Below, one piece after another: positions 7,199-13,116 of a DNA stretch of 14,544 bases (position 1 is its first letter; the number at the start of each line of letters is the position of its first letter). This stretch comes from Minisyncoccota bacterium (GTDB lineage Bacteria; Patescibacteriota; Minisyncoccia; Phycocordibacterales; GCA-2747955): assembly GCA_938010795.1 (NCBI GenBank), contig CALLVB010000059.1:1-14544 (forward strand), read 5' to 3'. The notes under the pieces were generated by a model that was not told the DNA's origin, made no database searches, and was given only the letters and a program-made list of their open reading frames with translations. Made by a program: the position numbers and the translations under genes.

Positions 7199-7504
7199 AT
7201 GAATTTACATACGCTTTTAGAGAAAGATCTTGCCTCGCAGGTTGAGTTTAAGTCAGATCAACATAGAGAAGAGTTCATGATCGAATTCTCGGACATGTTC
7301 TTCGAACGATTAATGGAACGAGCCTATGTATTACTTTCGGATGAAGATGATAAAACTCTCAAAGACTTGTTAGATGCTGACTCATCACAACTAGAGGTGT
7401 TTACATTTTTAGCAGAAAAGACCCCAGAGTTTGCGGGACTAGTGGGAGAGGTATTCCTAGATCAACGGGAAGAGGCATTAACCGTATTAACTAACATTGC
7501 ATAA
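7199..7504 (+). CDS. Small acidic helical protein of unknown function
   Basis: 101 residues, rich in Glu, Asp, Leu and Phe, with no signal peptide or membrane span. It should be cytoplasmic and almost wholly helical. It starts MNLHTLLEKDL and has a conserved-looking FFERLMERAYVLLSDED core. It is reminiscent of short acidic proteins (DUF5663-like) seen in Patescibacteria, but that is a resemblance only. It is transcribed from the consensus promoter just upstream. Its stop is followed after two bases by the ATG of the 1124-residue gene, so the two are surely co-transcribed and probably translationally coupled. A chaperone-like or assembly role for the large partner is possible but is only context inference. 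Confidence 0.78.
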   Translation: MNLHTLLEKDLASQVEFKSDQHREEFMIEFSDMFFERLMERAYVLLSDEDDKTLKDLLDADSSQLEVFTFLAEKTPEFAGLVGEVFLDQREEALTVLTNIA

Positions 7505-7506
7505 TT

Positions 7507-10500
7507 ATGATTAAAGGAATGGAAAGTAAAAAAACACTCATTGAGCAAATACCAGCAGACTCTGCTGAAGGAAAAGCAGTTGTTCAAGGTCTTGAGAAAG
7601 CCTCATCGTTGGCTGATCTTGGACGTTTAAAAAATTTAGATACTGTTGTAAAAGAAGCTCCTGCTGAGTCTATAGAGGATCAAAAAGACGCCATGTGGAA
7701 TGAGCGAAATAATGCGGTTCCGGAAAAAGAGATGACATATGATGAACTCGTAGATGCATTCCAAGACAAGAGTGGAACGAGTAGTAAGGCTTCCGAGGAA
7801 TTAATTTCAATAATGACTGGAGAGACGGCTGGTGATAAAGATGTTTCGTTTTCAGGTGGACCTGTACGTTTTACAAGTGGGCCATTTAAGGGCGAGAAGA
7901 TGGGGCCAGGAAACATTCGTAAGTATGTTGAGGATTTAGGTGGAAAGATTACAGATGAAGAGGTGATTGGATTTATGAAGGAAGCTGAAAAGATGAGAAA
8001 AAGTAAAAAAGCTGAGAAAGTAAAAGATTCTCAGACAAGTGAAAAAAAAGCATCTGCTGAAAAGAAAGCTGATGCATCTAAAAATTCTTCATCAGAAAAA
8101 TCTCCCACAGGTGATAAAGCGGCACAAAAAGAATCAGTTGCTACTCAAGATATAGAAGAAACTACACAAAAGGCAACAAATAATGATTCAACGGCACCAA
8201 GTGATGTTGCTGCAGGTACTATTTCTGTTGGAGATATCTCATTTGGTAATGATAATAATCAAAACACAATTAATATTGGAGGGGTAACAAATGTAACAAA
8301 CAGTATGGTTGGAGGTTCTTCTCCTGCACAGATCGAGGGAATGACTCCTCAGGAAGAGCGCAAACAAATGGCAGAAGCATTTAATGTAGAGCCGGAAGCT
8401 GCAACAACAAAAGAAGAGGTGCCTGTGTCAACCAAAGCAGATACACAAGAGACAGCACCAGTAGAAAAACCAGTGGATACAGATAGTACGACTGATTCAG
8501 CAATAGAGATGCCTGATGCAAATGACGGGGTGCTGCGACTTGAAGACCAGCGAACTGATTATCAGAAAGGTCTTGCAGAAGGTGAAGTTGATGGATCTCT
8601 CACAGAAGAGCAGGCAAAATTACGAGAAGGACTATTTCCGCATGAAGAGGCAGAAATTATAAAGAAAAGAAATGAACTAAGACTTGGTGATCAAGCAGAA
8701 ATGATTGAGTTAAGAGAGAAGCATAAGGAAAATTTATCACAAAACTATCAGGAAATGTCCAAGGCTCGTACAGAGTACGAGGCAGCGTACAAGCTTGAAG
8801 TTCAGAAAAAAGAATCTGGTTTTGCGAGAAAGCAATTAAAGCGAACAGCAAACGCCTTGTTTGGAGGTGAATATAAAATCTCGGCTGAAACAAGGGCACT
8901 CCAAGAAAAATATTATGCTCTAAAAGATGTCAGGAGAGATATACGATTAAAGCATTTGCAATCATTAACGGACTTTAAAAAGTTAGACGAAGGACAGAGA
9001 TTCAGTCCACATCGTAAAAATAAGACGACCGATCAACGATTAGCCCGATCACAAAAATTACACATTCAACATGAAGCAGAAATCCAAAGAGATTTACTAC
9101 GAATAGCTCAAGGAAAAGAAGGAAATAGTAACTTCGAAAAGTTTATTGTTTGGCAATCAAAAGTGCCAAGGTGGGCAAAAATCGGAGTCGGACTAACAGT
9201 TGCTTCTGGTATAGGTGCCGCTGCGGCAGGAGGTTTTTCAGCTGGGGTAGTGGGTATTGCAGGAGCTAGAATGTTGAGAGGAATTGTTGCCGGAGGCCTT
9301 ACACGGAAAGGTGTTGGCCTTGTTGAAGAAAATATAAAGTCTGGAGTAGTAAATCTTTCAGCTGAGGATAAAAAGAGTCTTGACCTCGTTAACGACTCAG
9401 CAAAGATGGCTCAAATTGAACGTAAAGAATTAGCAGACCTTACTAAAATTGAAAGACGAGCAGGCGCAATTAAAGGGTGGCTTGGTATAGGGGCCGCATT
9501 TACAGCTGCATACGGAAGTAATTCAACTCTAGATAATATTTTCTCTGGGAATCAAGAATTGGGAGTTGTTCCAGATGCTCGTGTTGAATCAACAGGAGGT
9601 ATTCTTTCTTCGGAGCAACCAGTTCCAGTTATGGATGGAATGGAGGGCTACAAGTCACCGTTAGATATTATGATTGGTGATGATATTCAAGAAGCACCAA
9701 CAACAGCAGAGAAAATACCTGTAAAACCAAATACCTATACTATTGGAAAAGGAGATGGGGGAATCAAAGCGTTGTTTGAACTACGAACACAGCTTGAAAC
9801 ACAGTACGCAGGAGTTGATCAGGCAGACATGCCAGAGGCAGTCCAAAAATTACTTGCGTATGAAAGTGCAGATGTGGCTGCAATTGATCTAGGATTTTAT
9901 AATCCAGATGGCATAAATGTATCAGGTAAAGAAAGTTTTGTACTTCATGTCAAAGATACGATAGGTATTGATGCTGAGGGTAATTTGGTGTTTGACCCAG
10001 CTGAGGGTGAGCCACAAATACTACTTAATGATGGTCCTGGAGAAAACGATGTGATTACAAACAAAGTTGTAGGTGAACAAGGAAAAGAAGCATTTAAGAA
10101 CTACACAGGTCCTGGTAACGTATCAGAGACTAATGGATATGATCTAAATAACCTTCCTCCAGTACCAGCAGGAGTTGACCCTTCAACAGTTACTTTTAAC
10201 TTAGACACGGGAAGATATGAACCATTTGTGGCTTCAGTGCCAACATATGGTGATCTCCCTAACACAACAGGTTCTAGTATCCCCGACGTAGATCCTTCAA
10301 GGATTACTAATGTATCTGGAGCTTTTGAGGCTCAGGTAACTCCTTCAAATCAAGAGGTCACACCTTCTTCATCTATTCCTGATGTTGATCCGTCTAGAAT
10401 ATCTAACCTTGATCAGTCAGTAAACCAAACAGTTCAAAATTCAAGTGAATATGTCGAGCCGCAACCGTCGGAAATTCAATCCTCAAATGTGGCTGAGGTT

Positions 10501-10881
10501 AGTTCCCCAATAGATAGGGTGAGTGAAAGCATTACGGAAGCATGGCAAAAATTTAAGCTACCAGAAAGAACGGAATATTTCTTTTCAAACTTTAATGAAA
10601 ATATAATGAATATCCCGGAAGAGGCGCTTTCGGAGTATTTCCCAAAAGATACATTTGGTGAGATTAAGCCAGTAATGTTTGGCACAGACAGAGGTTATGA
10701 GATTAAATCACCTTCTGGTAAATTCTTTAAGATTGGCTTCCCTGCAGAGAACGTTGTTAATGTGACCGAAGGAGAAGCAATCGCGGTTGCAAGAAAAGGA
10801 TTCTTTACACCAAATGGATTAAAATCTAACTTCACTGACGCACTGAAATTTATCGCAGAGGAAGGACGGAAGCCTTTATAG
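7507..10881 (+). CDS. Large multi-part protein with coiled coil and glycine-zipper-like membrane segments
   Basis: 1124 residues, unknown function. In order: an acidic/polar N-terminal part without signal peptide; a Lys/Ser/Ala-rich linker (about 160-210); an Asn/Gly-rich stretch (about 238-270) with a beta look; a charged coiled coil (about 365-495); a long Gly/Ala hydrophobic segment (about 558-601) with spaced glycines; a second hydrophobic stretch (about 658-675); a region beginning NTYTIGKGDGG (742-752) that looks LysM-like; a Pro/Ser linker with two copies of SSIPDVDPSRI (923-933 and 955-965); and a folded-looking C-terminus. The start at 7507 is two bases after the preceding stop; a second Met is at 7519. 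Stop TAG is 10 bases before the next -35 box. It may span or insert in the membrane with a cell-wall-facing C-terminal half; topology is inferred. Confidence 0.82.
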   Translation: MIKGMESKKTLIEQIPADSAEGKAVVQGLEKASSLADLGRLKNLDTVVKEAPAESIEDQKDAMWNERNNAVPEKEMTYDELVDAFQDKSGTSSKASEELISIMTGETAGDKDVSFSGGPVRFTSGPFKGEKMGPGNIRKYVEDLGGKITDEEVIGFMKEAEKMRKSKKAEKVKDSQTSEKKASAEKKADASKNSSSEKSPTGDKAAQKESVATQDIEETTQKATNNDSTAPSDVAAGTISVGDISFGNDNNQNTINIGGVTNVTNSMVGGSSPAQIEGMTPQEERKQMAEAFNVEPEAATTKEEVPVSTKADTQETAPVEKPVDTDSTTDSAIEMPDANDGVLRLEDQRTDYQKGLAEGEVDGSLTEEQAKLREGLFPHEEAEIIKKRNELRLGDQAEMIELREKHKENLSQNYQEMSKARTEYEAAYKLEVQKKESGFARKQLKRTANALFGGEYKISAETRALQEKYYALKDVRRDIRLKHLQSLTDFKKLDEGQRFSPHRKNKTTDQRLARSQKLHIQHEAEIQRDLLRIAQGKEGNSNFEKFIVWQSKVPRWAKIGVGLTVASGIGAAAAGGFSAGVVGIAGARMLRGIVAGGLTRKGVGLVEENIKSGVVNLSAEDKKSLDLVNDSAKMAQIERKELADLTKIERRAGAIKGWLGIGAAFTAAYGSNSTLDNIFSGNQELGVVPDARVESTGGILSSEQPVPVMDGMEGYKSPLDIMIGDDIQEAPTTAEKIPVKPNTYTIGKGDGGIKALFELRTQLETQYAGVDQADMPEAVQKLLAYESADVAAIDLGFYNPDGINVSGKESFVLHVKDTIGIDAEGNLVFDPAEGEPQILLNDGPGENDVITNKVVGEQGKEAFKNYTGPGNVSETNGYDLNNLPPVPAGVDPSTVTFNLDTGRYEPFVASVPTYGDLPNTTGSSIPDVDPSRITNVSGAFEAQVTPSNQEVTPSSSIPDVDPSRISNLDQSVNQTVQNSSEYVEPQPSEIQSSNVAEVSSPIDRVSESITEAWQKFKLPERTEYFFSNFNENIMNIPEEALSEYFPKDTFGEIKPVMFGTDRGYEIKSPSGKFFKIGFPAENVVNVTEGEAIAVARKGFFTPNGLKSNFTDALKFIAEEGRKPL

Positions 10882-10891
10882 TGATATATAC

Positions 10892-10920
10892 TTGACAAAA
10901 GGTCAATAATAGTATATTAT
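10892..10920 (+). promoter_or_regulatory. Consensus promoter with a TTGAC-N5-GTCAA dyad over the -35
   Basis: TTGACA (10892-10897) and TATTAT (10915-10920) are 17 bp apart. TTGAC (10892-10896) and GTCAA (10902-10906) form an inverted repeat with a 5-bp gap that covers the -35; the same arrangement occurs at 12932-12946. The predicted start near 10927 leaves a leader of about 145 nt before the ATG at 11072. The promoter begins directly after the stop of the 1124-residue gene. Confidence 0.82.
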
Positions 10921-10955
10921 ATCCCTAGAAGTTCTTTGATACATATATGTGAGTT

Positions 10956-11043
10956 GATCCGATATTTGAGCACCTAACATTTTTTGGGTGTTGTAATATC
11001 GGATCCACTACTTCACACGGGACGATAAACGTGTCTTGTGTGA
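10956..11043 (+). promoter_or_regulatory. Structured 5' leader with two hairpins
   Basis: Hairpin 1: GATCCGATATT (10956-10966) pairs perfectly with AATATCGGATC (10995-11005). After a 2x2 internal loop, bases 10969-10975 pair with 10986-10992 (seven pairs, two G-T) around a loop with a T run. Hairpin 2: 11013-11024 pairs with 11032-11043 (12 pairs, three G-T). Neither buries the AGGAGG at 11061. Possible roles are mRNA stability, attenuation or ligand sensing; no known riboswitch is recognised. Confidence 0.6.
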
Positions 11044-11060
11044 CACATATTGCAACAAAT

Positions 11061-11066
11061 AGGAGG
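11061..11066 (+). promoter_or_regulatory. Strong Shine-Dalgarno AGGAGG
   Basis: AGGAGG, five bases, then ATG at 11072. The 17 bases AGGAGGACATTATGTCT (11061-11077) are identical to those at 11782-11798 before and in the next gene. Full-strength ribosome sites are otherwise rare in this window. Confidence 0.85.
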
Positions 11067-11071
11067 ACATT

Positions 11072-11509
11072 ATGTCTATTGCAAAACCACTACTCATTCT
11101 TGCCGTAATTTCACTGAGCGCTTGTGCAACCACAAGTCCGGAAAAAATTGCTGCAAAAAGTAAACATTATGCCGCAAAAGCCGATCAGACAACAGCATTT
11201 GATGTAGGTCAATCGGCCGGTTCACTTGCTCAAGGTTCAGTTGCTACGGATATCGCAGGCGAAAGCTGTGAAACACGGACTGATATTAAGGATGCAGCGG
11301 AAGTTGCATTTGATGCAAGCATTCGCGCTTCTGGCTTACGCGTTTCTTCTCTCACTGCTGCGCAAGTTGCAGAAGGGGAAAGTAAGGCAGCAAGACGTTT
11401 GTGTAATCAAGAGCAATCAGCTCTTCGTGATGCACTTAACAAGGCAGCAGTATTATTGAACAGATCAGTCGCGGGCGTTTCAGTCAGCACTCCTGGTCCA
11501 AAGCAGTAA
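11072..11509 (+). CDS. Small predicted lipoprotein of unknown function
   Basis: 145 residues. A signal peptide ends in the lipobox LSAC with the acylated Cys at residue 18, so the mature protein should be tethered to the outer face of the membrane. The mature part is Ala/Ser-rich, mainly helical, with two further Cys (GESCETR and RRLCNQE) and long runs such as KAIAAKSKHYAAKA-like helices. No domain is recognised. The start is fixed by AGGAGG five bases upstream. It is the first gene after a strong promoter and a hairpin-rich leader, and has a UUCG-capped hairpin after its stop. Arg codons are mixed (CGC, CGT, AGA, CGG) with no CGA, unlike the surface-protein gene at 13117. It probably shares regulation with the secreted protein at 11793. 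Confidence 0.85.
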   Translation: MSIAKPLLILAVISLSACATTSPEKIAAKSKHYAAKADQTTAFDVGQSAGSLAQGSVATDIAGESCETRTDIKDAAEVAFDASIRASGLRVSSLTAAQVAEGESKAARRLCNQEQSALRDALNKAAVLLNRSVAGVSVSTPGPKQ

Positions 11510-11524
11510 TATCCAATATTGAGA

Positions 11525-11563
11525 GAGAGGAAAGATTCGTCTTTCCTCTCAATCAACCTTTTT
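11525..11563 (+). terminator. UUCG-capped hairpin, probable partial terminator
   Basis: GAGAGGAAAGA (11525-11535) pairs perfectly over 11 bp with TCTTTCCTCTC (11540-11550) across a TTCG tetraloop, an unusually stable RNA hairpin. The T run (11559-11563) starts eight bases after the stem, further than in a standard terminator. It may instead protect the 3' end of the lipoprotein mRNA or separate expression of the two genes. Confidence 0.55.
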
Positions 11564-11566
11564 GTT

Positions 11567-11757
11567 GAACACACGATATATTCGTGTTCATTAATGAGAT
11601 TCTAATGTTACATTAGGACCTCATACACTGAACAAGAAATTCAGATTTGATCTTTTACATTCATAAGTAAAATATTTCTCTAATCGACACTAGTGCACAT
11701 TGAGGTGTTCACCAGTGTCGATTAGAGTAGTCCCTAACGGCATTTGCCCGCATGGGC
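11567..11757 (+). promoter_or_regulatory. Hairpin-rich region between the lipoprotein and the secreted protein gene
   Basis: No gene is seen here. In order: GAACAC (11567-11572) with GTGTTC (11584-11589); ATGAG/CTAATG (11594-11607) with CATTAG/CTCAT (11611-11624), broken by a 3x3 internal loop; a long hairpin, 14 bp perfect between 11678-11691 and 11714-11727, extended by GTG/CAC after one mismatch; and GCCC-GCAT-GGGC (11746-11757). No convincing promoter is visible in the region, so the downstream gene may depend on read-through from 10892. It may be a structured leader or contain a small RNA; no known class is recognised. Confidence 0.6.
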
Positions 11758-11781
11758 TACAACAATAAATATGCGAAACAC

Positions 11782-11787
11782 AGGAGG
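11782..11787 (+). promoter_or_regulatory. Strong Shine-Dalgarno AGGAGG, same cassette as at 11061
   Basis: AGGAGG and a five-base gap precede the ATG at 11793. The 17-base identity with 11061-11077 runs through the second codon. It sits 24 bases after the last hairpin and is not itself paired in any strong stem seen. Confidence 0.85.
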
Positions 11788-11792
11788 ACATT

Positions 11793-12818
11793 ATGTCTTT
11801 ACGCAACTTAACTACAGCAGCTATTGGTTTAACTGCTGCCTTCGCTCTTCCATCAATTGCCTCAGCGCAGTATATGGCGGGCGGACCATCAGTCTCAAAA
11901 CCTTGTACAACAGCGTCGCCTTGTGCGGCAAGTGTTGTTGTTGTTGGTTCACAAGACGCAGTCAATGCCGTAAATCGCCAGATGGTGAATCTCGGTATTG
12001 ATACTTCACAGACCAGCTTTGACGTCCAACCATCTTATTGGAATCATAATGGCGCCAGTGGCACCAAAGTGTACGTTCAGGGCATTCAAGGAGGTGAATC
12101 CGTGTATTATCTTACACCGGGTTGTATTTCTCGTTTGAATAATGGTCAACGTTGTATCGATCCGAATCGTAACGCGCCGCCCCAGCCTGCTGGGACTGCT
12201 TGTTTCGGGCAAAATGGTTCAGCCATTGTCGCAACTCGCTATACCTATCAAGCGCCTGCTCGTCAGCCGCAGATGGGTTATCAAGTTGTTGCAGCACCTG
12301 CGCACAATACGTACAACACGTACAATAATGTGCCAAGTGATCGCCAAGCCTTACTCGGCGCCACGTTCCAACGCCCGGGCACAGATGTGCTTGAGCGGAC
12401 TGCTCGTCAAAACAGCATCAACAATACGAAAATTATTGGTGACCTGCTTGATATCCCAGAACGTGCACTTCCCGCTGTAATTGCCGGTGAGTATTATGTG
12501 AAAGGACAGAAAGCTCGTCGTCCAAATGTTAACCGCACCGTGGTTAATGCTGGTGATGTCGTTGTCGATAACTTTGTTGATACCAACGTTGAGGTCACCA
12601 CTGGTGATGTTACTATGCCTGGTGATGGCCGTGACGAAAGTGACGGTGGAACTAGCGGTAACGATACTGATACAGGTCATATGCCTGGTGATGGCCGTGA
12701 CGAAAGTGACGGTGGAACTAGCGGTAGTGATACTGACGACAATGAAGACGAACAATCTGATGCCAATGAAGACAGTCGTGACGAAAGTGACGGCCAGAAC
12801 AGTGGCAATAGCGATTAA
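11793..12818 (+). CDS. Secreted Cys-containing protein with Asp/Gly-rich repeat tail
   Basis: 341 residues. The signal peptide ends in ASA (cut after residue 25). The mature part begins with KPCTTASPC, has TPGC and QRC further on and a fifth Cys in GTACFGQ, then a Gln/Pro/Tyr/Asn-rich middle, and a VNAGDVVVDNFVD beta-like segment. The tail is strongly acidic: two 22-residue repeats beginning MPGDGRDESDGG and a third partial copy (RDESDGQNSG). No family is recognised. Asp/Gly tails of this kind may bind calcium or act as spacers. Base and codon use stand out: G+C is visibly higher than in neighbours, and 17 of 18 Arg codons are CGT or CGC, none CGA or AGA. This may mean transfer or a different expression class. 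A strong Shine-Dalgarno and a strong terminator frame the gene. Stop TAA. Confidence 0.87.
   Translation: MSLRNLTTAAIGLTAAFALPSIASAQYMAGGPSVSKPCTTASPCAASVVVVGSQDAVNAVNRQMVNLGIDTSQTSFDVQPSYWNHNGASGTKVYVQGIQGGESVYYLTPGCISRLNNGQRCIDPNRNAPPQPAGTACFGQNGSAIVATRYTYQAPARQPQMGYQVVAAPAHNTYNTYNNVPSDRQALLGATFQRPGTDVLERTARQNSINNTKIIGDLLDIPERALPAVIAGEYYVKGQKARRPNVNRTVVNAGDVVVDNFVDTNVEVTTGDVTMPGDGRDESDGGTSGNDTDTGHMPGDGRDESDGGTSGSDTDDNEDEQSDANEDSRDESDGQNSGNSD
12615..12746 (+). repeat. Tandem 66-bp in-frame repeat
   Basis: Two copies, 12615-12680 and 12681-12746, are identical over their first 46 bases and nearly so after. A third partial copy keeps the 17 bases CGTGACGAAAGTGACGG (12630, 12696 and 12777). 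Each full unit codes 22 residues, so copy number can change without breaking the frame. Confidence 0.9.
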
Positions 12819-12838
12819 GTCTTAACTTATGAATGATC

Positions 12839-12870
12839 AAGGCCTTGCACATGCGCAGGGCCTTTTTCTT
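12839..12870 (+). terminator. Strong intrinsic terminator
   Basis: AAGGCCTTGC (12839-12848) pairs with GCAGGGCCTT (12855-12864) over 10 bp with one G-T, around a 6-base loop, and runs into TTTTTCTTT. It ends the transcript of the secreted protein 20 bases after its stop. Confidence 0.9.
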
Positions 12871-12931
12871 TATCAAAAAAAGGGGATAAGTATGTGGATA
12901 GTCTGTTCATAAGAATTATTAGAAATACTCC

Positions 12932-12960
12932 TTGACTTTATGTCAAATATTGTTTAGAAT
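12932..12960 (+). promoter_or_regulatory. Upstream promoter of the surface-protein gene, with TTGAC-N5-GTCAA dyad
   Basis: TTGACT (12932-12937), 17 bp, TAGAAT (12955-12960). TTGAC (12932-12936) and GTCAA (12942-12946) repeat the dyad seen at 10892-10906 with the same 5-bp gap and the same position on the -35. A start here would give a leader of about 150 nt. Confidence 0.65.
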
Positions 12961-13019
12961 ACTCTAGATTTTTGTTTGAACTTCTACAAAAAATTATATT
13001 TGACAAAACCAATCAGGTA

Positions 13020-13047
13020 TTGACAAATATATAATCTCATGTATAAT
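13020..13047 (+). promoter_or_regulatory. Main promoter of the surface-protein gene
   Basis: TTGACA (13020-13025) and TATAAT (13042-13047), both perfect, 16 bp apart. Another TTGACA at 13000-13005 lies 20 bp upstream in the same orientation, two helical turns away. The predicted start is near 13054. Two promoters in tandem suit a gene needed in large amounts. Confidence 0.82.
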
Positions 13048-13052
13048 GTTCT

Positions 13053-13102
13053 TACAATTATTGTTAATTGTATTGATTACTAAATTTAATTTTACTTAAA
13101 TT
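13053..13102 (+). promoter_or_regulatory. A+U-rich leader with 5'-terminal stem-loop, no Shine-Dalgarno
   Basis: TACAATTA (13053-13060) pairs with TAATTGTA (13065-13072) around a TTGT loop, right at the predicted 5' end of the mRNA. AATTTAA (13083-13089) pairs with TTAAATT (13096-13102). The bases before the ATG at 13117 are nearly all A and T, with no purine-rich ribosome site. A 5' stem-loop of this kind is known to stabilise some outer-surface mRNAs, for example E. coli ompA; here it is inferred. Confidence 0.55.
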
Positions 13103-13116
13103 AAAAAACAAATTTT

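Noticed and set aside
7199..10881. Toxin-antitoxin pair (small acidic gene directly before a larger one)
   Set aside because: The second protein is 1124 residues with linkers and coiled coil and no toxin motif; the first has no DNA-binding or antitoxin fold that I recognise.
11567..11757. tRNA or known riboswitch
   Set aside because: No cloverleaf, T-loop consensus or CCA end is seen, and the stems match no riboswitch class that I can recall.
11744..12001. 85-residue plus-strand open frame overlapping the start of the secreted protein
   Set aside because: Out of frame with the SD-led gene, without a ribosome site, and Cys/Ser/Asn-rich as expected for a shadow frame.
12351..12755. 134-residue minus-strand open frame opposite the secreted protein
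   Set aside because: It arises from the tandem repeat read backward, with a repetitive Thr/Val/Ile sequence. The plus-strand gene has a signal peptide and strong Shine-Dalgarno.
12615..12793. CRISPR-like short repeats
   Set aside because: Only two full copies, directly adjacent without spacers, in frame within a coding gene.
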